Shown: in pieces, positions 5,649-11,862 of the stretch
Layout: every line of letters starts with the position of its first letter
Position numbering within the stretch: the stretch's first letter is position 1
NCBI GenBank assembly: GCA_017631745.1
Contig: JAGBSR010000034.1
Span: forward strand, 1-13,586
Length of the DNA stretch: 13,586 nt
Origin: Clostridia bacterium
GTDB taxonomy: Bacteria > Bacillota > Clostridia > Oscillospirales > Acutalibacteraceae
Direction: 5' to 3'
Notes under the pieces: model-generated
The model's database searches: none
What the model saw: the letters and a program-made list of their open reading frames with translations, nothing else
Told to the model about the DNA's origin: nothing
Position numbers and translations under genes: made by a program

Positions 5649-7889
5649 ATGAGAAATATTATTAACATCAATGCAGGTTGGCTTTTCAAAAAGCCCGACT
5701 GCGAGGCAGTAACCCTTGACCTTCCCCATTCCTGGAATGCTGTTGACGGTCAGGACGGCGGCGCAGACTATTTCAGAGGTACTTGCCGTTACTCAAAAAC
5801 TATCAAGAAGGCAGACCTCCCCGAAGCAGACTGCTATTATCTTGAAATCAGAGGTGCAAACTCATCAGCTGACGTTTATGCAGACGGCGTAAAGCTTGCA
5901 AGCCACGATGGTGGTTACAGCACCTGGAGAGTTGATCTTACAAAGTCACTGGGTGACGAAACTCTCATCGAAATCGATGTAGACAACTCACCGAACGACA
6001 GAGTTTATCCTCAGATGGCAGACTTCACTTTCTACGGCGGTCTCTACCGTGATGTGAACCTCATCTGCGTTTCAGAAAGCCACTTCGACCTTGACTATTA
6101 CGGCACACCCGGTCTCAAGGTTACTCCCGAAATCAAGGGCAAGGACGCTGAAATCGAAATCGAAACTTATGTAACAAACAAAAAGGACGGTCTCACTTTC
6201 CGTTATACAATTCTTGATGCTGAAGGTAATGTTGTTGCAACTAAGGCAACAGACGATGACGATGAAGATTTAGAAATCACAAATGTACATCTCTGGCACG
6301 GCAGAAAAGACCCCTACCTTTACACTGCAAAGGTTGAGCTTTTAGACGGCGACAAGGTGCTCGATGAAGTAAGCACCCGTTTCGGTTGCCGTACCTTCAG
6401 AATTGATCCTAACGAGGGCTTCTTCCTCAACGGTGAAAAATATCCTCTTCGCGGTGTATCACGCCATCAGGACAGATGGGGCATCGGTAATGCTCTTCTT
6501 CCCGAGCATCATAAGGAAGATATGGACCTCATCTGCGAAGTAGGCGCAACTACTATCCGTCTTGCACACTATCAGCACGACCAGTACTTCTATGACCTTT
6601 GCGACGAAAGAGGTATGGTTATCTGGGCAGAAATCCCCTATATTTCACAGCATATGGCAACAGGCCGTGAGAACACAATCTCACAGATGAAAGAGCTTGT
6701 TACTCAGAACTACAACCACGCTTCAATTTTTGTATGGGGTCTTTCAAACGAAATCACAATGAAAGGCGCAGCTGATCCTGACCTTATCGAAAACCACAGA
6801 ATTCTTAACGATCTTTGTCACGGTATGGATAAGACAAGACTTACAACTATCGCTTGTCTTACAATGTGCGATCCCGACAGCGAATATGTAAAAATTCCTG
6901 ATGTTATTTCATACAATCACTACTTCGGTTGGTACGGTGGCGAAGCTTCAATGAACGGTCCCTGGTTTGATAGATTCCACAAGAACTTCCCCAATACTCC
7001 CATCGGCTGTAGTGAATATGGTTGTGAAGCTCTCAACTGGCACACCTCAAAGCCTCAGCAGGGTGACTACACAGAAGAATATCAGGCATACTATCACGAG
7101 GAGCTTATCAGACAGCTCTATACAAGAGAGTTCATCTGGTCAACTCATGTATGGAATATGTTTGACTTCGGTGCTGACGCTCGTCAGGAAGGCGGCGAAA
7201 ACGGTCAGAACCACAAGGGTCTTGTAACAATGGACAGAAAGTACAAGAAGGACTCATTCTACGCATATAAAGCATGGCTTTCAGACGAACCCTTCGTGCA
7301 TCTTTGCGGCAAGAGATATATCGACCGTGTTGAAGATGTTACAAAGGTAACAGTATACTCGAACCAGCCTGAGGTTGAGCTTTTCGCCAACGGCAAGTCA
7401 CTTGGCAAGAAGACAGCAGCAGACCACTTCTTCTATTTCGACGTACCCAATGTTGGCGAAACAAAGCTCGAAGCTGTAGCAGGCGACCTTAAAGATGAAA
7501 GCACAATCAAAAAGGTTGATACAATCAACGAGGAATATGTATTCAAAGAGAAGGGCGCAATCCTCAACTGGTTTGACATCACAACACCCGACGGCTATCT
7601 CAACATCAACGACAAGTTCTCAGATATCTGCAAGACCTTCAAGGGTAAGCTTATCACTGTTTCATTCGTTATTTCAATGGCTAAAAAATTCAAGGCAACA
7701 CAGAAAGGCGAGAAGAAGGGTGGCGGCGGACTTCCCGGCGGTATGAAGCCCTCAAAAGAGCTTCTTCAGATGGCAGGCGCATTCACACCTCTTCGTATAG
7801 CTAACCTTATTGGTGCAATGGAAGTGAAGTTCACTAAGGAAGAGCTTCTTGCATTCAATGCTAAGCTCAATAAGATCAAAACAAAATAA
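5649..7889 (+). CDS. Family 2 glycoside hydrolase (beta-galactosidase-like)
   Basis: This encodes 746 residues with a strong AAGGAGG ribosome site. Domains in order: sugar-binding beta-sandwich (about 1-140), immunoglobulin-like domain (about 145-250), TIM-barrel catalytic domain (about 255-545) and another beta domain (about 560-635). Catalytic residues can be placed: acid/base E368 in WGLSNE and nucleophile E456 in GCSEYG. RGVSRHQDRWG (268-278) and WSTHVWNMFDF (497-507) are further family motifs. No signal peptide is seen, so it is probably cytosolic and works on imported small glycosides. Residues from about 637 form an extension unlike the usual end, with a Gly-rich linker (690-698) and a Lys-rich finish. 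Beta-galactosidase is the likeliest activity; beta-glucuronidase or another family 2 specificity cannot be excluded. Last gene of its operon. Confidence 0.92.
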   Translation: MRNIININAGWLFKKPDCEAVTLDLPHSWNAVDGQDGGADYFRGTCRYSKTIKKADLPEADCYYLEIRGANSSADVYADGVKLASHDGGYSTWRVDLTKSLGDETLIEIDVDNSPNDRVYPQMADFTFYGGLYRDVNLICVSESHFDLDYYGTPGLKVTPEIKGKDAEIEIETYVTNKKDGLTFRYTILDAEGNVVATKATDDDDEDLEITNVHLWHGRKDPYLYTAKVELLDGDKVLDEVSTRFGCRTFRIDPNEGFFLNGEKYPLRGVSRHQDRWGIGNALLPEHHKEDMDLICEVGATTIRLAHYQHDQYFYDLCDERGMVIWAEIPYISQHMATGRENTISQMKELVTQNYNHASIFVWGLSNEITMKGAADPDLIENHRILNDLCHGMDKTRLTTIACLTMCDPDSEYVKIPDVISYNHYFGWYGGEASMNGPWFDRFHKNFPNTPIGCSEYGCEALNWHTSKPQQGDYTEEYQAYYHEELIRQLYTREFIWSTHVWNMFDFGADARQEGGENGQNHKGLVTMDRKYKKDSFYAYKAWLSDEPFVHLCGKRYIDRVEDVTKVTVYSNQPEVELFANGKSLGKKTAADHFFYFDVPNVGETKLEAVAGDLKDESTIKKVDTINEEYVFKEKGAILNWFDITTPDGYLNINDKFSDICKTFKGKLITVSFVISMAKKFKATQKGEKKGGGGLPGGMKPSKELLQMAGAFTPLRIANLIGAMEVKFTKEELLAFNAKLNKIKTK

Positions 7890-7944
7890 CAGCGCGTTTT
7901 GGTTACTTTTGCTCGCGAGCAAAAGTAACGCCATGCGGCGAGCG
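7890..7944 (+). repeat. Stop-proximal palindromic repeat, copy 3 (after the glycoside hydrolase)
   Basis: Starting at the base after the TAA stop, CAGCGCGTTTTG leads into a perfect 28-bp palindrome: GTTACTTTTGCTCG (7902-7915) and CGAGCAAAAGTAAC (7916-7929). A diverged GC-rich segment follows (7930-7944, GCCATGCGGCGAGCG). Same layout as the copies after metY and asnA, with loop bases replaced by matched changes in both arms. Confidence 0.8.
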
Positions 7945-7962
7945 TAATAAAAGCATAACAAA

Positions 7963-8000
7963 AAAGGCAGCCTCAGTTAAAAGGTTGCCTTTATCTTTTT
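7963..8000. terminator. Bidirectional terminator between the hydrolase and asnA
   Basis: AAAGGCAGCC (7963-7972) pairs with GGTTGCCTTT (7983-7992) with one G-T wobble. It is followed by ATCTTTTTT on the plus strand and preceded by an A-run on the same strand (giving U's for the minus strand). It can therefore end both the operon from the left and asnA from the right. Confidence 0.8.
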
Positions 8001-8002
8001 TA

Positions 8003-8068
8003 TATTGCCCTCGCCGGGCGGGCATACTTTTTCCTGGCGCGGAAAAAAGTATCAAAAACGCGCTGATA
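8003..8068 (-). repeat. Stop-proximal palindromic repeat, copy 2 (after asnA)
   Basis: GCCCTCGCCGGGCGGGC (8007-8023) leads to a stem of ATACTTTTTCC (8024-8034) and GGAAAAAAGTAT (8041-8052, one extra A). CAAAAACGCGCTGAT follows, ending 5 nt from the asnA stop. Relative to asnA it has the same orientation as the other copies have to their genes. The pair ATAC/GTAT replaces GTTAC/GTAAC of the other copies, keeping the pairing. Confidence 0.8.
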
Positions 8069-8071
8069 TTA

Positions 8072-9073
8072 TTATAACAGCTCTGCGCCGTGTTCTTTGC
8101 AATATCTGATTGTTTCTTCATCCCAATAAGATGACTGAACTTCACCGATGTGAGCTTTTCTCAGGAAGAACATACACATTCTTGACTGACCGATACCGCC
8201 GCCGATGGTGTAGGGAAGTTCACCGTTTAAGAGCGCTTTATGGAAGGGGAGTGTCTTTCTGTCTTCGCAGCCACTTTCCTTGAGCTGTCTTTCCATAGCT
8301 TCCTCATCAACTCTGATGCCCATTGATGAAAGCTCAAGTGCAATATCAAGTACGGGATAGTAAACGATAATATCGCCGTTGAGATTCCAGTCGTCATAGT
8401 CGGGAGCTCTGCCGTCGTGAGGCTTGCCGTCTTTAAGCTTGGTGCCTATCTTCATAAGGAAAACTGCACCGTGTTCCTTTACGGCAGCGTACTCACGCTC
8501 TTTACGGCTGAGATCGGGATATCTCTCTTCAAGCTCATCTGAGGTGATGAAGGTGATTTTCTCAGGAAGAAGCGAGCCGATGAAGTTGTACTCTTTGGTG
8601 ATGTAATACTCGGTGTGGCGAAGCGCCGCATAGATAAGCTTTACTGTCTTTTTAAGAGTATATTCTGTTCTGTCCTGCTTGCTGATAATCTTTTCCCAGT
8701 CCCACTGGTCAACAAAGATTGAGTGAATATTGTCGGTATCTTCGTCACGGCGAAGAGCATTCATATCTGTGTAAAGACCTTCACCCTCGCCGAAGCCGTA
8801 CATCTTAAGAGCAAAGCGCTTCCATTTAGCGAGAGAATGAACTATCTCGAAATGCTTGCCGCTGAATATGTCAAATGATACGGGTCTTTCTGTGCCGTTA
8901 AGGTTGTCGTTGAGACCGCTTTCTGTATCAACAAATAAAGGAGCCGATACTCTTGTGAGATTGAGCTCGATAGCCAGGTCTCTTTCAAAGAAGTCTTTTA
9001 CCTTTTTAATTGCGATTTCTGTGTCGCGAAGTGACAGATGAGGCTTATAGTCCTCGGGAATATAGTGGGGCAT
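8072..9073 (-). CDS. asnA: Aspartate-ammonia ligase (asparagine synthetase A)
   Basis: This encodes 333 residues, matching AsnA (about 330). It makes asparagine from aspartate, ammonia and ATP in the cytosol and is structurally related to class II aminoacyl-tRNA synthetases (AspRS/AsnRS catalytic core). Seen motifs: the N-terminal TRVSAPLFV (residues 40-48) and GLNDNLNGTERPVSF (53-67), MNALRRDE (104-111), SIFVDQWDWEK (118-128), SSMGIRVDE (249-257) and the C-terminal GGGIGQSR (291-298), all typical of the family. The start codon follows AGGAGGG with good spacing and a near-consensus promoter. It stands alone; it converges with the glycoside hydrolase operon and shares a terminator with it. The leader is too short to hold a T-box for asparagine. 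Confidence 0.97.
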   Translation of the reverse strand: MPHYIPEDYKPHLSLRDTEIAIKKVKDFFERDLAIELNLTRVSAPLFVDTESGLNDNLNGTERPVSFDIFSGKHFEIVHSLAKWKRFALKMYGFGEGEGLYTDMNALRRDEDTDNIHSIFVDQWDWEKIISKQDRTEYTLKKTVKLIYAALRHTEYYITKEYNFIGSLLPEKITFITSDELEERYPDLSRKEREYAAVKEHGAVFLMKIGTKLKDGKPHDGRAPDYDDWNLNGDIIVYYPVLDIALELSSMGIRVDEEAMERQLKESGCEDRKTLPFHKALLNGELPYTIGGGIGQSRMCMFFLRKAHIGEVQSSYWDEETIRYCKEHGAELL

Positions 9074-9113
9074 AACTAACCCTCCTGTTTATACTATAAT
9101 AAATACATAGGCT

Positions 9114-9143
9114 ATTATAGCAAAAATATTACTGTTATGTCAA
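9114..9143 (-). promoter_or_regulatory. Sigma-A promoter of asnA
   Basis: On the minus strand, TTGACA (9138-9143) and TATAAT (9114-9119) are both exact consensus with an 18-nt spacer. The leader to the asnA start is about 35 nt. Confidence 0.85.
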
Positions 9144-9269
9144 TATCAACTTTAAAATGCAGATGAAATATATCTTTCGTCAATTTGCACAAAAACTTTC
9201 GTTCAAGTTCTTACATTTTAACTAAAGGGTAGAAACGATGCGTTTTTGGATTTTTTTGTAAAAAAACAC

Positions 9270-9298
9270 TTGATTTTTTATTTTTGATAGTGTATTAT
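9270..9298 (+). promoter_or_regulatory. Promoter of a predicted small RNA
   Basis: TTGATT (9270-9275), a 17-nt T-rich spacer and TATTAT (9293-9298), facing right into a region with no reading frame. Bases 9144-9269 upstream hold nothing recognisable. Confidence 0.55.
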
Positions 9299-9303
9299 AA
9301 GCA

Positions 9304-9430
9304 CGTACTCAAGAGAGAGTACCACAGAGAGCAAAAGCTCTCGACTTAAAATGCTTACTCCACTATAATGTTTTCTTCATATTTTCTCCTTTTAAAAGCA
9401 CTCGGTTTTCTCCCCGGGTGTTTTTAACTT
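9304..9430 (+). ncRNA. Predicted independent small RNA of about 125 nt, family not recognised
   Basis: Between the promoter at 9270-9298 and an intrinsic terminator at 9394-9425 lies a stretch without a ribosome-site-led ORF but with clear structure. It has hairpin GTACTC/GAGTAC (9305-9310/9317-9322), hairpin GAGAGC-AAAA-GCTCTC (9327-9342), and flanking arms TAAGCA/TGCTTA (9298-9303/9352-9357) that could close both if transcription starts early enough. A pyrimidine-rich, likely single-stranded stretch (9369-9393) follows, containing TTCTCCTTTT. That stretch is complementary to A-rich Shine-Dalgarno sequences. It lies on the opposite strand to both neighbouring genes, so it is not a 5' leader. 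It does not look like SRP RNA, 6S RNA or tmRNA. Confidence 0.5.
9394..9430 (+). terminator. Terminator of the predicted small RNA
   Basis: AAAAGCACTCGG (9394-9405) pairs with CCGGGTGTTTTT (9414-9425) over 12 bp with two wobbles. The T-run forms the base of the stem. Confidence 0.7.
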
Positions 9431-9462
9431 TTACGGCATTTTTGTAAAGAGTGAAAAAATCA

Positions 9463-9500
9463 GCAGGTCATTACAAAAACGTAGTGACCTGCCTTTTGCT
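9463..9500. terminator. Terminator at the end of the shikimate kinase-like gene (bidirectional)
   Basis: GCAGGTCATTAC (9463-9474) and GTAGTGACCTGC (9481-9492) form a 12-bp stem with one wobble. It is followed by CTTTTGCTTTT on the plus strand and preceded by GTGAAAAAAT, so it also serves the minus strand. It begins 9 nt past the minus-strand stop codon. Confidence 0.85.
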
Positions 9501-9501
9501 T

Positions 9502-10011
9502 TTATCGGAAGATGATATTTAACTTTTCTGTTATTTCGGATACGGTTTGTTCGGCAGTTTTGCCATTGCAGTCGACAATTATATCTGCATACTTATTATA
9601 TAATGGTGCTCTCTCTTTATAAAGGTCGGCGAGAGTGTCGCCGTTTTTCATAGCCACACCTCTTGTGGTGATGTTGCCGATTCTCTTTTCTATTTCGCCA
9701 AGACTTATATCAAGATAAATGATAACTCCGTCTTTCTGTAGGTGTGACATAGCCTCTTTGCCATAAACAGCACTGCCACCCGTTGCCACAACACTTGAGG
9801 AGTACTCTTGTGAGCAGATGATGTCATTTTCAATTTTAAGGAAAGTGTCGGTGCCTTCTTTTTCTATTATATCGCAGAGTCCGCAACCGCATTTGCTCTG
9901 AATGATAAGGTCTGTATCAACAAAACTCTTCAGCAAAGTTTTTGCTAACAGAACACCGATTGTGCTTTTGCCGACAGCGGGCATACCGATGAGAACAACA
10001 TTACTTTTCAT
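9502..10011 (-). CDS. Shikimate kinase-like P-loop kinase
   Basis: This encodes 169 residues from the start at 10011, chosen for its AAAGGATG ribosome site and alignment of the P-loop with the family. It has Walker A GMPAVGKST (residues 9-17), the substrate-binding-type DTD (32-34), ATGGS (77-80), lid arginine in TTRG (R117) and RAPLY (134-138), all as in shikimate kinases, which phosphorylate shikimate with ATP in aromatic amino acid synthesis. The canonical FRxxE, whose Arg58 holds the shikimate carboxylate, here reads FLKIE: residue 58 is leucine. So the substrate may not be shikimate, or binding may be rearranged. It is not next to other aro genes; it has its own promoter and terminator. 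Confidence 0.8.
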   Translation of the reverse strand: MKSNVVLIGMPAVGKSTIGVLLAKTLLKSFVDTDLIIQSKCGCGLCDIIEKEGTDTFLKIENDIICSQEYSSSVVATGGSAVYGKEAMSHLQKDGVIIYLDISLGEIEKRIGNITTRGVAMKNGDTLADLYKERAPLYNKYADIIVDCNGKTAEQTVSEITEKLNIIFR

Positions 10012-10042
10012 TATATATACATCCTTTGTTGGCTTTTTCACT

Positions 10043-10071
10043 ATAATATCACAGCTGAGTATAAAAGGCAA
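10043..10071 (-). promoter_or_regulatory. Promoter of the shikimate kinase-like gene
   Basis: On the minus strand, TTGCCT (10066-10071), a 17-nt spacer and TATTAT (10043-10048). The start site would be near 10036, about 25 nt before the chosen start codon. This rules out the longer reading frame, whose first codon at 10077 lies upstream of the promoter. Confidence 0.6.
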
Positions 10072-10159
10072 TACCAAGGGGAGTCGATGAAACGAGAGCG
10101 GTTATTGACGCGATTTCAGGCAAATGGGGCAGAAGAAAGAATTAATTTTATTCTTGGTG

Positions 10160-10188
10160 TTGACATAAAACCGAGGTAGGTATAAAAT
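10160..10188 (+). promoter_or_regulatory. Sigma-A promoter of the tandem secreted protein genes
   Basis: TTGACA (10160-10165), a 17-nt spacer and TAAAAT (10183-10188). The start site would be near 10195. The 10072-10159 stretch between the divergent promoters has no supported gene. Confidence 0.8.
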
Positions 10189-10227
10189 TATAACATATTA
10201 TATATAATGAAAGGACAAGGTCGCTTT

Positions 10228-10878
10228 ATGAAAATAACTAAAAAAATATTAAGCCTGATTCTTGTTGTTATAATGTGTTTCTCAACAGCATCTATGGCCA
10301 TTGCTGCAGAGCCTTCTGCAAACGGTGATGATAAGATAGTTGCTAATTTTTATATCTATGTAATGGAAACGGATATACACCCCATAGGACATATGTGGGT
10401 ATATATGGAAAATCTGACAAATAAGCCGATGAAGGTAGGATATTATACAATACCTGCCAAAAAAGGAATGTCTGTGGGTGTCTTCGCAAGAAAGGACGGC
10501 TTCGGTATCTATTATAATGTAGAGGCTTACACTCAGACTGTTTACGGTATGGAAAATCAGTATTGTCTGAAGGATCAGCTTACGGCAGATAAGGTGCAGG
10601 ATGTTTCCGATGCGCTTATAGATGCGGCAAATCACTGGGACCCTATATTTAATTGTATGTATTTTGCATTTAAGATATGGAATGCAGGATGCAGCCGAGG
10701 AAAGAGATTGCTGCATCTTGTGTGGCCGCCTCTGGGTACTCTTCAGATAAAACTCAAAACACCGTTGAGAGAAGTGCAGATGAAAGGTGTTACTATGGAT
10801 CAGGCATACAGACAGGTCGGTTCAGGCAGAAACGGCCGTCTGGTACCCGCAACTCTCAAGAGTCTTGGCAGAATATAA
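10228..10878 (+). CDS. Secreted protein of unknown function, paralogue 1 (permuted papain-like candidate)
   Basis: This encodes 216 residues from 10228, preceded by AAAGGACAAGG. An upstream in-frame ATG at 10207 lacks a ribosome site. A signal peptide is clear: MKITKK, a hydrophobic core (7-20) and a SMAIAAE cleavage region near residue 27. The mature part has the pattern shared with the next gene: DIHPIGHMWVYMENLT (H55), GIYYNVEAY (93-101) and WDPIFNCMYFAFKIWN (C143). A GH-W-Y motif followed by NC-FA recalls LRAT and permuted NlpC/P60 domains (HW-IY and NCEHF motifs), where His precedes Cys. That would suggest a peptidase or acyltransferase-like fold, but this is inference and no named family is recognised. 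The C-terminal third is basic. It is probably co-transcribed with the paralogue that starts 26 nt later. Confidence 0.85.
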   Translation: MKITKKILSLILVVIMCFSTASMAIAAEPSANGDDKIVANFYIYVMETDIHPIGHMWVYMENLTNKPMKVGYYTIPAKKGMSVGVFARKDGFGIYYNVEAYTQTVYGMENQYCLKDQLTADKVQDVSDALIDAANHWDPIFNCMYFAFKIWNAGCSRGKRLLHLVWPPLGTLQIKLKTPLREVQMKGVTMDQAYRQVGSGRNGRLVPATLKSLGRI

Positions 10879-10904
10879 TGGATTTCGAAAGGACAAATTA
10901 CCAT

Positions 10905-11687
10905 ATGACAGTGACTAAGAAACTTTTAAGCTTTATACTTGCAATTATTATCTGCATCACATCTGTGCCTTTTGCATTTGCCACAGATGCAGATATAAAC
11001 ACTGATGAAACAATCAATCAGGAAATAACTCTCCCTGAAGATGAAAACCTTTTGCCTGATGAGGGTGAAACAGTGCCTGACACAGATGTTGAACCTGATA
11101 CAGAAACAACACCTGATACAGAACCTGACAAGCCTGAAGAAAGCAGGCCCTTACAGGATAACGATATTGTTGCTACTCTTTATGTGTTCTATGATAAATC
11201 AGATATCCACGGTATGGGACACACTTGGATTTATATAGAAAATCTTACTGATCAGGATCTCAAGGTGGGAGCTTACACTCTGCCTCCTGATGAGGGTGTA
11301 TCCGTCGGTACATTGCCTGAATATGACGGTTGGGGTCTATACTATAATATAGAAGCTTATCAGCAGGGTATTTACGGTATGGAAGATCAGTTATCAATGA
11401 AAGAAGACATTACCCTTAAAAAGCTTCGCCGTGTATCAAACTTTATCGTCAGCTATCCCAATTTCTGGGACCCCGTATTTTTTAATTGTATGCTTTTTGC
11501 TTTTTTTGCATGGGATATGGGTTCATGGAAAATTCTGATTCCGCTGTTTTTTCCTATTATCGGCAAGATACAGATGCTGATTTATCCTCACGAAACAGGT
11601 ACGCTGATGAAGCCCGTTACCAAAGATAAGGTTTACAGACAGACAGGAATGTTCGGTTGGGCGGAACTTATGCCTTACGACACTTAA
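10905..11687 (+). CDS. Secreted protein of unknown function, paralogue 2 (permuted papain-like candidate)
   Basis: This encodes 260 residues from 10905, preceded by AAAGGACAAATTACCAT; the AAAGGACAA stretch matches the site of the first paralogue. A signal peptide (MTVTKK, core 7-22, cleavage near FAFAT, residue 27) is followed by an acidic Pro/Asp/Thr/Glu linker (about 30-82, with PDTE-type repeats) absent from paralogue 1. The shared domain follows: DIHGMGHTWIYIENLT (H106), GLYYNIEAY (144-152), WDPVFFNCMLFAFFAWD (C195) and VTKDKVYRQTG. The linker could hold the domain away from the cell surface. Cysteine and histidine are kept in both copies, consistent with a catalytic pair but not proof. 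An ATG at 10878 overlapping the upstream stop would add 9 residues before the signal peptide and is less likely. Confidence 0.85.
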   Translation: MTVTKKLLSFILAIIICITSVPFAFATDADINTDETINQEITLPEDENLLPDEGETVPDTDVEPDTETTPDTEPDKPEESRPLQDNDIVATLYVFYDKSDIHGMGHTWIYIENLTDQDLKVGAYTLPPDEGVSVGTLPEYDGWGLYYNIEAYQQGIYGMEDQLSMKEDITLKKLRRVSNFIVSYPNFWDPVFFNCMLFAFFAWDMGSWKILIPLFFPIIGKIQMLIYPHETGTLMKPVTKDKVYRQTGMFGWAELMPYDT

Positions 11688-11719
11688 ACTTATCGGATCG
11701 ATATAATACAAGACAATAG

Positions 11720-11750
11720 GAGACTGCATATTGAGGTGCAGTCTCTTTTT
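11720..11750 (+). terminator. Rho-independent terminator of the secreted protein operon
   Basis: GAGACTGCA (11720-11728) and TGCAGTCTC (11737-11745) form a perfect 9-bp stem with an 8-nt loop, followed by TTTTTATTT. It begins about 32 nt past the stop codon of paralogue 2. Confidence 0.92.
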
Positions 11751-11779
11751 ATTTGAAGAGGGAGGAAGAGGGGATGGTT

Positions 11780-11862
11780 GCGGCTCCATCAAATCGCTTT
11801 TGGCGATTTGCGGCGATGCAATCGCCGAGCCGAAGCCTCAAAGGCTTCGGCAATGGAGCCGC
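11780..11862. repeat. Cloverleaf (four-way junction) palindromic element, copy B
   Basis: The outer stem GCGGCTCCAT (11780-11789) with ATGGAGCCGC (11853-11862) is perfect over 10 bp. It encloses hairpins CAAATCGC/GCGATTTG (11790-11797/11803-11810), CGGCGAT/ATCGCCG (11811-11817/11821-11827) and CCGAAGCCT/AGGCTTCGG (11830-11838/11842-11850). No more than 2 nt separate adjacent stems. It is inverse in orientation to the element at 2993-3078, with which it shares the outer GGCTCC/GGAGCC, the AAATCGC/GCGATTT arm, and a CCGAA/TTCGG arm. It lies past a strong terminator and before the S10 promoter, so it is probably not transcribed. Confidence 0.85.

Noticed and set aside
7890..8068. CRISPR array or integron attachment sites suggested by repeated palindromes
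   Set aside because: The copies are far apart or inverted, with no spacers of regular length and no integrase or cas gene nearby.
9074..9113. T-box leader for asparagine upstream of asnA
   Set aside because: The exact-consensus promoter leaves about 35 nt of leader and no T-box sequence is present.
10878..10904. Start of secreted paralogue 2 at ATG 10878, overlapping the previous stop
   Set aside because: It would put nine polar residues before the signal peptide; the ribosome site AAAGGACAA is placed for the ATG at 10905 and is shared with paralogue 1.
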